DNA of 64,000 nt from Lepidodermella squamata (Eukaryota; Gastrotricha): assembly GCA_047495785.1 (NCBI GenBank), contig JBLDXI010000054.1:62001-126000 (forward strand), given 5' to 3'. Both the position numbers and the translations under genes were made by a program. The notes below the pieces were generated by a model. The model saw nothing but the letters and a program-made list of their open reading frames with translations. It had not been told where the DNA came from and searched no databases. Numbering within the stretch: the first letter of the stretch is position 1; every line of letters starts with the position of its first letter. Positions 9,810-22,600 of the stretch are shown here, piece after piece.

Positions 9810-12314
9810 TTAGATTGCTGAATCTAGCCTTTCGACTTTCACTGTAACTGGTAGCAGCATAACGAAACCCATTAGCCCGGAATAGACAAGCTCAATGAAA
9901 GCTAATACTGCGTTGAACACGCACGGCTTGTTGTAATTCGTAACTAAAACAAGCACAACAACACCGGCAGCTAGCATAGTCAGTGCATTAACGGCAGCCG
10001 ATCTGATTAGCTTGCAACTTAGAGCGAATTCATTAGGCATGGTGCGACGCCTAAGATCAAGCGAGAACATATTCGCTAGTAATAAAAGTCCGAAATTGAA
10101 CGTGAGAATAGCCCCGAGCCAGTAGCTTATATTCTCCGAAGTACAAAGCATGACGTCCAGCTCAAAATAAGTGTCTGCCGCATCATCAAACGCCACCGGG
10201 TTCCGATAAGAGAATATTCGCATCGGCTCCTTGATGATCCAGAGGAGCAAGACGATGGCATTCACAGCCAGAGCTGCGCTCAGACCTTGCGACATTTGCA
10301 ACTCGTTTATTTGGAAAGAGGACAACAATAAAGATTTTTATTTTTTATGTTTTTATGTTCTTATATCTGTCACTTACGAGTATAGAAACAAGTCTTTGAA
10401 CGACGAGTCCTTTCATCTCGTATGACGAATCACTAGGTCCTACTCTCGAAGAGCATTTCAACTGGTTAACATAACGAATAGCTCGATTATGGACTTGATA
10501 GGTTCTCACACGAACGAACTTGCTGTATACAAGGATTTGGCTGAAAATCAAGCTGTGAAACATGCTCAAGCTTATTGATATCAAAAGTATCCTCCATCTG
10601 CACTCCGTTGCCGGGGCGTAATCATGCCCTATGACTAAGAAAATCGCCGATGCATTCAGGCCCAAGCAGGCGACGAAAATAAAGCTCTTCTTCCAATTGA
10701 CGTAGAACATCTCAGGTTTTCCTCGAGTTGCTGCTAAGAGGAGTAGGATCTGGATCAAAGTTAAAGAGACCGCTAAAGATGTTACGATGCCGCGCAAAAT
10801 AGCACCGCAAGATCCGATTCGTATCTCGATGTTAGTCAGATCTCTCGGAGGCAGTCCAGTGTTCGTTGCCCAGATGGGTCCATTATCGGTTTGAAACAGA
10901 AAGTAATGCTTCTCATAGTCATACGTTAGATGGGCAACTTGCCGCGACTGCAACTTGTAGGCTTGAATTATTGGAATATCTTGATACATCTCTCCATTGA
11001 TGTCTCTCTTGATTCTAGGATTTCGAAATCCTACTGCTTCGAGCTCCGCGGTACTTTTTCGGACTACCTCATATATTACGCGTTTGTACATCGGATCTTT
11101 AAAGTCCGTCAGTGAAAGATTGTAATCCTGGTTTAACGTCGCTTCAGTTTTGTTCAGAACGAGCAGCGTAAACATATTTGCGTCATGTTCACCGTAACGA
11201 TCGAGACCTGATGCGGAAGTGTAACCCAACTCGCGGCGTTTCCTGTTCACCAAATTTTCGTATTCGGAAGGGCTCATCCCGAGACTGGATTGTTTCGGAA
11301 TATCGGAAGCCACGAGTGGAATGCCAATGGCGAACATCGCTGATAGCTGAATGTCCACAATTTCTCTAGAGCAGTTATCTGAAATGTATTGATCTCGCGG
11401 TAAGTTCCATGTCAAGCATGCTGAAAGCGAGACAATGAAATGGTACAATGGCGGTCTCATACCATTGTGATAGGCCTTGCATAGAAATATCTGGCATTCC
11501 CAAGCTCCGGATGGGAATATTAAGATAATTCTTACGTTTTGTAAAGGCTGGAGATCAGAGTCGTCCAAATCATCAAACCACGAAGCTCGAACGATTTCTG
11601 TGACGGCAATGTTGTTCGCTGTCAGTAGCTTGAAGGTCTCATCGGCCAGCATTGAGACGTCCCTGATAAACCAGGTGTATGCCATGCCGAGGCGTTTCCA
11701 ATTGCCAATCCGTTTGATGCAATCGAGAATCGCGTATTTATTCGCGCTAACCGTTCCTAAGATTGTATATAGGTTGTTGTAGAACTTCGATCTTCGAGAT
11801 TCGATAAAAGGACCAGCGCAGCTTTCCGAAATCTGATTTTTTCGAAGGTAGGGAATGGGTATAAAAAATCTGAAAAATTCTGAGATAAATCCTAATTTTA
11901 TAGCGATAAGTTAAAGGTAGAAAATTCTAATGCAAACAAAAAGCCTTCGGATCGCGAAAAAAACAAAAGAATTACCATGACCATGCTAATTGCGCGGAAC
12001 GTCCCAGCAGAATTGTCGCAACCTGCCGCTGGACCTGTTACTATGGGTGATGGGTGAGTGTCGTTTGGCAGATCCATCTCCGAGAACAGTCTTGCGTATA
12101 TGTTTAGATTGCCTGCTGTAATTGGATAAGGAAGAATTTCGAAATTCGCTAAGATAACACCAGACTTGTTGACGTATTCTATCAAGGCAGCAGGACTGGC
12201 GTCTGGTATGCCGGGCTTCAGTGTGATTCCTGGCCACATTAGTCTCGGCTTCGCTGCATAGGCGAATCGCAAAAACGTTATCGCCAATACAAAATTGCCG
12301 AAATATTTGCACAT
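9810..12314 (-). CDS. GABA-B-like class C G-protein-coupled receptor GPCR2
   Basis: Exons (minus strand) 12314-11976, 11832-10378 and 10301-9810; introns 143 bp and 75 bp, GT-AG, both phase 0; 761 residues. The signal peptide is MCKYFGNFVLAITFLRFAYA. The ectodomain shows GABA-B-type landmarks: GNWKRLGMAYTWFI (compare WGWKKIA in GABA-B1), and near TM1 the segment GPIWATNTGLPP (compare the W.GG.PP motif). TM segments lie from GIVTSLAVSLTLIQILLLL onward, with three more in the last exon (LSAALAVNAIVLLLWII; YWLGAILTFNFGLLLLA; VNALTMLAAGVVVLVLV) and a final one near the C-terminus. The ligand is unknown. It is clearly of the same class as GPCR1 but strongly diverged and on the opposite strand, so it is not a recent duplicate. 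Confidence 0.85.
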
Positions 12315-12351
12315 GTTAGCGGGAAAAATCTCTAACTGAGAACTTTCAATA

Positions 12352-12358
12352 ATTATAA
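12352..12358 (-). promoter_or_regulatory. TATA box of GPCR2
   Basis: On the minus strand TTATAAT lies about 40 bases before the ATG at 12314, again implying a very short leader, as for GPCR1 and AP2. Confidence 0.45.
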
Positions 12359-12360
12359 GG

Positions 12361-13435
12361 CGCGTATCAAATCTGAAGGAGCTGGTTTGAACGTGACCAG
12401 AGTCTCAAAATCGAAACTTTCACGTGAACCGACATCAAGCAGGCAGCAGCCCTGTGAAACCAACACAACGCAAAATCTGCCTAATTTAAGGAGCGTTGAT
12501 GTGTCTTGCCGTTTTCGATGCGTGTTGCACGCTCTTGCGTGTCTAAACTTGTTTGTAGCCTTGAATTTCGCTGATATATTAGATAAGCTGGATAGCTAGT
12601 TGAGTTGACCGAATTAACGAACCCGCAACCGAAGAGTTTCCCGTTCACAGATGCTCACAGGTGGTGATCTGGCTCCTTCTTGTTCACAGAATTGCGCGGG
12701 ACCAAGAATTGCTATTTCTGATTTTTTAATGTGAAATTAGCATAGCATAGCATAGCGTGTCCTTTATTCTATCTTTTCCTTCAATAATTGATCAACAATG
12801 ACAGCAATATCAATTGAGTACAAGCACAGAGACGAAGAGAAAATGGGAAGGAAAAATGATAAAAGAAAAATCACTCCGGTGTACCCGATTCGCCGGGCTC
12901 AATGTAAATCGTGTTCAATGTTCACGCCAGTCCAACCGACGCCACGCCAAGTGTCGGAGAAGGACCGGTAGCTATCCTTATCACCCAACACTTTATGACA
13001 CTTCCCAAATATATAAATTCATCAACTTCATTGTAACGCCAGTAGATAGAGAAGGGTAAGTTCTTTTGTAAGTTCATGAATTAATTTTTTGGAATAGTTT
13101 TCAAGCCCAAGTGTCCACCCGCCTCATCAAAAATGTCTACTATAATCAATTGCATGTTCTCCCACTCTTGCAATAAAAAAGCATTGATTGCTTTTTTGAT
13201 TGCTAGCAATATTAGCCACTCATTGTCAGTAAGGAGAATACCTGTTTTCCGTAATTTTACTTGCTTGAAGACTAAATTAAATACATCTATAATCTATAAA
13301 TAGCAAGGGCGACAAAGGAATTGTTATATTTCTGATTTATTAATTTGAAATCGATAAAATAAAATTTGAATAAAAAAATTATTCATAACCAAGGATGGGT
13401 GTCAGCTTCAGAGAATTCAGTTTAATACCACCTCT
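12361..13435. other. Non-coding, downstream flank of ankyrin unit 1
   Basis: 12361-12745 resembles the 3' flank of unit 2 (19270-19480) and of unit 3 (27510-27631 plus 28303-28390), so it belongs to the repeated unit. A short AGCAT tandem run lies at 12736-12757. About 590 bp between 12745 and 13335 are not in the other flanks and look inserted; I found no clean ends. No gene is visible. Confidence 0.5.
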
Positions 13436-16400
13436 TTAATTTTTCCATCCTGGCCAGCCTCCGATACTGGGACTGGACCCTAGCGGAATCGCCGGCGTAG
13501 TTCCGACACTAGTGGTAGTGGTAGTAGTTGTAGTAGTACTAGTAGTTCCGACACTAGTCGTTGTTGTGGCAGCGGTCGTTATCAAATAGAACGGCATCGG
13601 TTTAGCCGTAACAGCTCCAGCGGCTCTTAGAGCGGCAATAGCCCCAGTGTTGCCGTATATCAGCGCCAAATCAAGGGGAGAATAGCCTTCGTCATTCAGC
13701 GCATTGAAATCAGCTCCAGCTTCAATCAACTCGGTCAAATCACTTGTTACTTCTCGAGCTGAGAGGATGTGCAGAAGAGTATCTCCCCTGCGCAGTTTTC
13801 GATTGATATCGTACCCCTTTTGAACCAGAAGCTTGGCAAAACCGTTAAAATCCAAGTATTTCGGAATAATTGTCAGACACGTGTCGTTGTTCTTGTTTTG
13901 AGAATTTACATCCAGTCCAGTCAAATTTGCAAATCGCCTGACCCGAAAAAGAGAAAGATCGGAATTCTTACAAGTCAACAAAAAGGCGTTATTCCCATCA
14001 TTGTCAACAGCCGACAAATCCGCACCCGACTCGGCGAGAAGATAGACTACACTTTCCGCGTATTCACTAGCTGCAATTATTAGCGGAGTTTTACCAGTTG
14101 ATTCTCGTTCTTCTAGGCCAATGCCGGGAGTTGCGATTAAAAATCTTGCCAGATCAACGTCACGTCCACGTGTCGCCAGATGTAGCAATGTATAATTTGT
14201 GTATCCGTATGAGGTTGAATTAATCCTAATTGTAACATCGGCACCTTTCGATATCAGATATTCATAGACTTGAACGCGATCTGGCGACTTCAGGTACATG
14301 GCTGCGACTACGAGTGGAGTTCTGCCTTCGTTATCCTTGTCCGAAACAGAATTTCCAACCTCCTCGATAGCGTATTTCACCACAGGGAGAGCAGGCATCT
14401 TCGAGATCCGACAAGCCTCGAAAATTATTTGATCCAACTTTTTCGAAGCCCCCTGCGAAACCAGGAATTTCAAGATTTCAAAATTCTTGGCCGTAGCGTC
14501 GAGAATCGCAGTTCTTCCGTTCGCTTCCAAATCGACATCTGCACCGAATTTCACGAGCAATTCAACCAGATCAAGGCGACCCTGTTCAGCTGCAAGCATT
14601 AGAGCAGATTTCTTGAATTTCGGGTGAATCGCATTTGCATCGCCGTCATTTTCGAGTAGAATCTGAAGCATTTCCAACGAAGCATTGTCCACACTCAAAG
14701 CAGCAGCCACCACTGGGATCGGTTGAAAGTAAGTCAATGTCTGGCAATCTACATAGTCATCGTGCTGTTCTATTATAAGAGCGTCTCCGCGGGCTTGATT
14801 GAGTCGAATCATTTCGCGAACAGCAGTAACGTTCCCAGTTTTGACTTTTCCAGCAAATTCCTAATGAAAACACATAGAGAAAAAATGACCAGAGTGAGCA
14901 CTCAAGCTAAAAGTTCAGAATCTTAATTTATTTTCAAAGTTGAATTTACTATCGCCGTTGCTCATCAAATTTTGCATGCAGATCAAGAACCAATTTTCCA
15001 CCTCAAATCTTATACAACGTGAGAGAGCAGCTCGCGTTCTTCATGCAAGCATAATTTGATGAACAACGCTTGAAATGGTTTTAATCAGGATCTTAGAGCT
15101 AAGGGTTTACGAGCTAGACAGTGATCCGACTAGGTCCAGCTCTGAGAGGGGTAAATCGAGCCACTTCGAGCCCAAAATTAGCAAATCAACAGGTGGGACC
15201 CTTATTTTTTAAGAAATTTTCGAATCGTTTACCCCACTCAGGGATCGTTTACCCCCGTTAGTTTGCCATTAATAACGCCTCGAATCGTCAGATGACGGAA
15301 TGAGCGCTGTCTTCCACATTAGGAAAGCGGTATTAACAGCGTATGAGTGGTATGACTTGAAATTAGAACCCACCGCGATAAGCGTTTCATTCCGCACAGC
15401 TTTTACGGCTGATCGGGTAGTTGTGCTGGTCTTCATTGCAGCAGTTGATCTTGCCTTGAAAATAGCTCCCACAATCGGTTGCAGACCATCATTAATTGCC
15501 TCGTCACTTGGCGTTAATGGCCAAATTTTAGGTGAAGTTCTTGTTGCCGGTGTCGTCGAAAATGTGGACGAACTCGTTGTTGTCGAAGTTACCGGACTGT
15601 TCGATGATTTCTTGACTAACTCACTGGCCAAGGCAGCACCTCGTCTTCTCAAATTGCCGTAACTGAATTGACTTCCCATCATTTTCGCGATGTCCAAGGC
15701 AGTATCGCCCCTGTCATTTGTTGCATTTACATCAACGCCGAAATCGAGCAAGGCCACAAGAGTACGTTCCCTATCTCTATCATGTGCTGCGGACATGAGA
15801 GCGGTATAGCCGGAATCATTAGCCCTAACGTTGAAATCGTAGCCTTTACTGGCTAAGTACTGCATTATTTCAACAAGAGCCCAGTCGCTCACTTGCCAAC
15901 CATTGCGAAATTGAAGGCGATAGTCGCAGGCTGCATATTCAGACCTCGAATTGACGTCATTCCGTCCGATTTCAATGGTAAACTTGATAAATGGTAAGAG
16001 GCCCGACCCGGGACGATTAATTTGACAAGCTTGAAGCAGCATATTAGCACTTTGGTTATTACGAGCCTGCGCATCCGCCCCTTGGTCGATCAAATATTGA
16101 AGTAGACCGAGGGAATAGCCAGTTTTTGACGCGATCAGCAAAGGCGTGTTGCCTTCCTTGTCCCTCGCATTGACATCCATGTTGAACTGTTCGACCAGTA
16201 ATTTAGCAAAAGGTACTGGATCACTAGAGTCAACCCGGCAAAGTATGTGAAGGGCAGTTTGTCCGGCGGAATTCCTGGAATCTGGAGATTCGAATGGTAA
16301 CAAGTAGTAAACAAGCCGGAGATAGTCTTGAGTGATTGGGCCGTCAAAGGCAACCATCAACGCCGTTTGGTTCTTCTGATCTCGAGCATCCGTCTTTACT

Positions 16401-16870
16401 GCGTACTTTTCAACGAGAAGTCTCGCTAGGTCCAGCCGGCCAACTCTTGCTGCCCAGAGAAATGAAGTTTTTGAATCAGCCCTAGCATCGATCACCTCCA
16501 CAAAATTCTCTCCGTTTCGCTGTTTGTTGAAGCCATAATTCCTCGCCTCAACATTTGCACCATTTCGTAGTAGTAATTCGACCATTTCGTAGCTCTGATT
16601 TGTTCGAATTGCATTCACGATAGCTGGGGCTCGGTTTCCTGGTCGGTAAATTGCCGTTGAACTTGCATTAGCAAGGCCCGAATTCAACATTTGCTGAACG
16701 GTAGAAATTTGGCCTGACATAACAGCTTGGCTCAAGGCCTAAATGGACAACTTAAAACCTGAATATGCCGAGCATGTGAAAGGTCTTACGCTGTCGTAAT
16801 CGATCGCCCTTGCGTGAATGATTGTACTCAAGAAACATAATTCAAACAAAATTACGTAGATGGATATCAT
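13436..16870 (-). CDS. Secreted double-ankyrin protein, unit 1 (intact)
   Basis: Exon 1 16870-16790 encodes a signal peptide (VILFELCFLSTIIHA) and ends IDYDS. Exon 2 16738-15374 is domain A. Exon 3 14860-13436 is domain B. Introns are 51 and 513 bp, phase 0; total about 956 residues. Domain A has about eight ankyrin repeats (for example GQTALHILCRV, GNTPLLIASKTGY) and then a Ser/Thr-rich linker (SPVTSTTTSSSTFSTT). Domain B has about ten (GRTPLVVAAMYL, GDTLLHILSAR, GYSPLDLALIYG), a Thr-rich tail and ends GGWPGWKN. The protein should be secreted, with probable O-glycosylation of the Thr tracts. The A/B join relies on a donor and acceptor conserved across units. If unspliced, A reads on for about 33 codons with no counterpart in the other units. 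Function and partners are unknown. Confidence 0.8.
14873..15072. mobile_element. Degraded foldback element in unit 1 intron 2
   Basis: It starts ATAGAGAAAAAATGACCAGA and contains the AGAGCAGCTCGCGTTCT segment seen in the complete element at 43011-43415. One arm is decayed. It explains why this intron is longer than the 158-bp intron of unit 5. Confidence 0.65.
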
Positions 16871-16972
16871 TTGACTTCAAAATTGAGATTCTAAAGAGAA
16901 ATAATGCAAATAATGCTTCAACGAGACGTGAACATTATTTCAGCTAATATTGAACAATACTGACACGATTTT

Positions 16973-17390
16973 ACTTCAGCATTCTCATGCGTGGTCAGCC
17001 AGATGAGCCTCAAGGTTTTTTCAACTTGAGAGAATAAGTTTTTCTAATGAATCACTATTAAATTGTGTTCACGCTTGGGAAGAGAGGCGAGAGCGAAGTA
17101 CGGCTAGGGTTCATCCGCAAGGTGAAGACGAAGACAAAAGGGGACCCTTAAGTCGTTTTTCCATACGTGGCGGTATAGTATGTATGTGTATTTATAGGTA
17201 AATGGCAATCATTTGATATTAAAATCTTTAGCATGTTGTAAACGATTTGAAATGTCCAAAACTAGATGAAACGAATGATTTTCATCAATTATTAAGATAT
17301 AAAACACGATTCTACTACGGCATTGCTGAGCGTGGTCATCCAGGTTTGCCAAAGTGGTTTTTTCCCATCTGGGGAATTGTGTTTTTCTTA
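16973..17390 (-). promoter_or_regulatory. Paired conserved upstream block of unit 1
   Basis: Two copies of a block found upstream of every unit: a decayed copy at 16973-17030 and a good one at about 17308-17370 (core GAGCGTGGTCATCCAGG, then TTTGCC and AAAG.GGTTTTTT). The good copy lies beside a TATA-like ATAAAAC/TTTTATAT run. It is likely promoter or leader sequence of the ankyrin units. Function is inferred from position and conservation only. Confidence 0.5.
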
Positions 17391-18232
17391 TACTCAATAA
17401 CGTGACGCTATTGTATGTTCAAGTCAGCGTCTTGTTTACATTGTCACCCAGTTTGGCATAGTGGCCACTGTTTACAGAGGCAAAGGATTTTCTGAATTCT
17501 GACAAAATCTCCGCCCATCATTTCGAAATCTGGTTTTATCGTCCGAAGAAGGTGCTTCTTTGCCGATAATCATAGACATAATTTAGGACTGCTTACCCAC
17601 GAGAAAAAGGGTGCTCTAAATTCTAAATTCTAATATTCATTGTTCATTGATATCATATGAATAGGGGAGACGAAATATGTAAAAGTGCTACGCCATTGAC
17701 GTCAGATGGTCAGCTGATTCATCAGCTCTTGGAGGAAATCTCAGTTAGCGCAGAGGCTATTATATTTTATTTTAATTTCCGGACGTGCCACAAGCACAAA
17801 AAAAACCAGGCATCCAAATATATCGTCGAGAGCTCATTTCCTTGAGGTCTTATAGGCACTTGAACAGTTTGAAGGCTTTGAAGTTTCAGTTAGCTATTTC
17901 AGAAGCAAAGCCACCTTCTTGCAGGATAATTGCGAGGAAGTCGTGCAACCGCTTCAGTTTCACCTCGCCATTGACTTCCAACAGCTTCGAATTCGCAACA
18001 TGCTCGGTTTTCTCAAAAATCAGTTGGCTGGGCATAGTTGAACGCTTTATGACAGGCTGGTGGGTTTGATTGCAATGCTTCTTCACCTACAGTATGCCGA
18101 ACAGTAAGCTCCTCGTCATATCAAAACAAGCGCCATGCGTGGAGGAGCGTCGGTCGCAGTCGATAACAGGACCTGAAATCAAATTCGGTCAACACTGCCC
18201 GACTGAAGCAATAACATACGCGTAATAATACT
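17391..18232. other. Non-coding spacer between units 1 and 2
   Basis: 17400-17530 carries the second conserved upstream segment of the units (AACGTGACGCTATTGT ... GGTCACCCAGTTTGGCAT). No gene is visible in the rest. Confidence 0.45.
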
Positions 18233-18240
18233 TTGAGTGG

Positions 18241-18718
18241 CAGAGGTGGAAACAGGTCGGGTTGACCGGCCGGTAAGTCGACCGGTTGCCGGTTGGGTTA
18301 GGTCGCCGGTTGGGTATGGGTCGACTAAATTTCAGCCGGTTGACCGGTAAATTGGATTGGTAAATGAAAGCCATAAATCAAGCAAATTTAACGCGGTAGT
18401 GAGACTTCCGCGAGAAATTATTCGCGGCAGGCGTGGTAAGGAAGCTTTTATCAACAATGCGTGGCTGGCCTGCGCTAATAAATTTTCAGAATTTTGGTTA
18501 TTCATAGTGGTTGAAAGACATTTGAATTATAAAGAGAGCAGTTGCATGATTCACGCTGTTTTTGTTTGGGAAACTTGCTCTTGAAACCGGTAAAAAGCCG
18601 GTAAACCGGCGTGGGTACACCGGCTTTCTACCGGCTTGGGTTGCCGGTGGGTGACCTGGGTGCCGGTTGGGTCGCCGGTCGGGTTGGGTCGCGTTTTTCC
18701 GACCTGTTTCCACCTCTG
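18241..18718. mobile_element. hAT-type MITE with 8-bp target duplication
   Basis: Ends CAGAGGTGGAAACAGGTCGG are inverted at both sides. The flanks repeat TTGAGTGG (18233-18240 and 18719-18726). CAGAGGTG ends plus an 8-bp duplication are diagnostic of the hAT superfamily. The interior near both ends is built from CCGGTTGGGT-like subrepeats. 478 bp, non-coding. Confidence 0.92.
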
Positions 18719-18747
18719 TTGAGTGGTATTGCCACCAAGATGACACA

Positions 18748-18941
18748 AGCTTGCGGGCGACTCGTCCGATCATATCCTGGGGGTTGAGCCGCTCAGAAAA
18801 TCGTGAAACTACAGTTATCACGTCCGTCTGCATGGGTGGGGTTATTCTTCGCTTCACGAATGAAGCCGTGAAAACCGTTACTGCCTGAGTTTCTGAGCGG
18901 CTAAACCCCCAGGATATGATCGGACGAGTCGCCCGCAAGCT
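18748..18941. mobile_element. Foldback element, about 50-bp arms
   Basis: AGCTTGCGGGCGACTCGTCC at 18748 is inverted at 18941. The arms match for about 50 bp with one or two mismatches, around a 90-bp centre. No target duplication was identified. Confidence 0.7.
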
Positions 18942-19558
18942 CCTTCCGAGTTATTCCAAGTTGAATTTAACAAAATGCGACATACAGAGAGGCTCGCGAT
19001 GTGCCAGCCGAAATCTTGTTTTTTAAAATGGTTTTCATTCGCGAGCGATCTTGAAAATGGGTTTGCTGACCTGGTACTTCCCACACGCTCACCGCACAAC
19101 GTTGAACTTTGGCTCGAACAAATCAGGCAAGATTCTTCTTTCTAACGGAAAGTTGGCTCGAGGAAAGATTCTACGATTTGGCAGAATGGCAAGCAAACAA
19201 CTTTAACCAACTTTTATGGGACAGACTGTATTAGCCCATTTTAGAGTAAAAATCTTCAACCGAGAAGCGAGGTACGCTACAAATCTGAATAAGCTGGCTT
19301 GAACGCGAACAGAATCTCAAAACAGAATCTCTTGTTCACATTAGGGTGTCCAAACTTGTTGGTAGCGTTGAATTTTGAACCGATGACTTTCCCATTTACA
19401 TGTGCTCACAGGTGGTATGGTTATACTTCTCGGTAAAAGACGACAATCCCACGAATCTCCGATTTATTAATGTAAAATAAGGACAATTAAATTTGAATTT
19501 ACAACTAATATTCATAACGAGCTATCAGCTTCAGAAAAGTCATTCTAGTGCTACTTTT
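18942..19558. other. Non-coding 3' flank of unit 2
   Basis: 19270-19540 is the repeated downstream flank of the ankyrin units. It includes a minus-strand AATAAA (19463-19468). No gene is seen. Confidence 0.5.
19463..19468 (-). terminator. Poly(A) signal of unit 2
   Basis: AATAAA on the minus strand, about 90 bases past the stop codon of unit 2. Unit 5 has the same motif in the same context (47035-47040), as does unit 6 (56529-56534). Confidence 0.6.
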
Positions 19559-19629
19559 TCAAGTTTTCCATCCTGGCCAGCCTCCGAGACTGGGACTTGA
19601 CCCCAGCGGAAGTAGCGTATTACCGACAC

Positions 19630-19661
<32 letters not shown>

Positions 19662-22600
19662 GTAGTAGTAGGAGCGGCAGTAGTAGCAGCAGTACTAGTA
19701 GTTGCGACACTAATAGTAGTAGTAGTAGTAGTAGCAGTAGTACCGGCACTAGGAGTAGTACTACTAGTGGTTCCGACACTAGTCGTTGCTGGGGCATTGG
19801 TCGTTATCAAATAAAACGGCATCGGTTTAGCCGTAACAGCTCCAGCGGCTTTAAGTGCGGCTATAGCCCCAGTGTTGCCGTATATCAGCGCCAAATCAAG
19901 CGGAGCATAGCCTTCGTCATTCAGCGCATTAAAATCAGCTCCAGCTTCAATCAACTCGCCCACATTACTTGTGAATTCGCGAGCTGAGAGGATGTGCAGA
20001 AGAGTATCTCCCCTGCGGAGTTTTCGATTGATATCATATCCCTTGTCGACTAGAAGCTTGGCAAAACCGTCAAAACTGCGGTATTTCGGAATAACGGTCA
20101 GGCAAGTGTCGTTGTTCTTGTTCTGAGAATTCACGTCCACTCCAGTGAAATTCGCAAATCGCCTGACTCGGAAAAGAGGGAAGTCAGCATTCTTACAAGT
20201 CAACAAAAAGGCGTTATTCCCATCATTGTCTACAGCTGACAAATCCGCACCCGAATCCACGAGAAGATTGGCTACACTTTCCTTGCTTTCACTAGCTGCA
20301 ATCATTAGCGGAGTTTTACCAGTCGATTCTCGATCCTCTAGGCCAATGCCGGGAGTTGCGATTAATAATCTTGCCAGATCAACGTCATTTTCACGTGCAG
20401 CTAGATGTAGTAACGTATAATTTGTGTATCCGTATGAGGTTGAATTAATCCTGATTGTAACATCGGCCCCTTTCGATATCAGATATTCAAAGACTTGAAC
20501 GCGATCTGACGACTTTAAGTACATGGCTGCGACTACAAGTGGAGTCCTGCCTTCGGTATCCTTGGCCGAAACAGAATTCCCGGCCTCCTCAATAGCGAAT
20601 TTCACCACAGGGAGAGCAGGGATCACAGAGATCCGGCAAGCCTCGAAAATGATTTGATCCAAGTTTTTCGAAGCTCCTTCCGAAACGAGGAATTTAACGA
20701 TTTCAAGATTCGTTGCCGTAGCGTCGAGAATCGCCGTTCTTCCGTTCGCTTCCATATCAACATCTGCTACGAATTGCACGAGTAATTTAGCCAGATCAAG
20801 GCGATTTTGTTCAGCTGCAAGCATTAGAGCAGATTTCTTGAATTTCGGGTGAATCGCATTTGCATCGCCGTCATTTTCGAGTAGAATCTGAAGCATTTCC
20901 AACGAAGCATTGGCAACACTCAAAGCAGCAGCCACCACTGGGATCGGCTGGAAGAAATCGCCGGTGTAGTAGTCGTTGTGCTGTTCTATTATGAGATCGT
21001 CCCCGCGGGCTTGATTGAGTCTAATCATTTCGCGAACAGCAGTTATGTTCCCAGCATTGACTTTTCCAGCAAATTCCTAGTGGGAACAAAACTTTTTCAA
21101 ATTTTGTAAATTCATAAATTTTTAACACATTTTATTTAGAGTGTTTATCCTCAAGCTGGGGGTGCTCCATTTTCTATTGTACCTTCACCCCGATATTTCG
21201 AATTGAAGGATCCGCCATCGATATTGCAAAGAGCGAAGTACCGACGGTAGGGATCATTCCTATACCAATACTTCGCTCTCTGCGGTGAAGTCAACTATTA
21301 TTACTTATTTTATATTTGTATGGTATAACATGAGTAAAACGTTTATATCTGTACGGAGCCGCCCGAGATTTACGAATCGAAACGAGCCGGAGGCGAGTTG
21401 AGATGAGTAAATCGAGTGCGGCGATTTTATGTTATACCGTAAAATATCGAATTGTCAAAGCTACTCGACCTATATTTCTGGGGACAATTCTATATTTATA
21501 TGCAAATTTTAACACACCGAAATACGCCATTCATTCCGTACAGCTTTCACGGCTGATCGGGTAGTTGTGCTAGTCTTCATTGCAACGGTTGATCTTGCCT
21601 TAAAAATAGCTCCAACGATCGGCTGCAGACCATCATTAATTGCCTCGTCGCTAGGCGTTAAAGGCCACATTTTAGCGGAATTTCTTGCTGCTGATGTCGT
21701 CGAAATTGTGGATGAACTCGTTGTTGTCGAAGTTACGGGACTGGTCGATGATCTCGTGACTAACTCACTGCCCAAGGCAGCACCTCGCCTTCTCAAATTT
21801 CCGATACTGAATTCGCCGTTTATCAATCTCGCGGCGTCCAAGGCAGTTTGGCCACTGTCATCAGTTGCATTTACATCAACGCCAAGATCTAGCAAGGCCA
21901 CAAGAGTGTGCTCCCGATTTTTATCGCGAGCTGCGGACATGAGAGCGGTAAAGCCCGAATAGCCCCTAAGGTTAAAATCGTAGCCTTTACTGGCCAGGTA
22001 CTGCATAATTTCAACAAGATCCCAGTCGTTAACCTGCAAACCATTTCGCCACTGAAGGCGATAGTCGCAGGGTGCAGCTTTCGACCTTGAATTGACGTCA
22101 TTCTGTCCGATTTCGATGGCAAACTTGATAAATGTAAAAAGGGCCGAACCAGCACGATTAATTTGACAAGATTGCAGCAACATATTATCACCTTCGTTAT
22201 TACTCGCCAGCGCATCCGCTCCTAGGTCGAGCAAATATTGGAGTAGACCGAGGGAATACCCAGTCCTAGCCGCGATCAGCAAAGGCGTGTTGCCTCCATT
22301 ATCCCTCGCATTAACATCCATTTTGAACTGTTCCACTAGTAATTTGGCAAAAGGCACGGGATCAGCAGTGTCAACCGCGCAAAGTATGTGAAGGGCAGTT
22401 TGTCCGGCGGAGTTTCTGGAATCTGGCGATTCGAATGGCAGCAAGTAGTAAGCTAGCCGGAGATATTCTTGAGTGATTGGGCCGTCAAAAGCAACCATCA
22501 ACGCCGTCTGGTTCTTCGGGTCTCTAGCATCCGTCTTTGCTGCGTAATTTTCAACTAGCAGTCTCACTAGGTCCAGTCGGCCAACTCTTACTGCCCAGAG

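Noticed and set aside
13436-14812. Domain B as an independent cytosolic ankyrin gene starting at MIRLNQARG
   Set aside because: A phase-0 acceptor lies 16 codons upstream of that Met in every unit where this region survives, and A ends at a conserved donor. Left as an alternative because a TATA-like motif exists in some introns.
19548-19814. Open frame rich in Val on the plus strand
   Set aside because: It is the opposite strand of the Thr-tail triplet repeat of unit 2.
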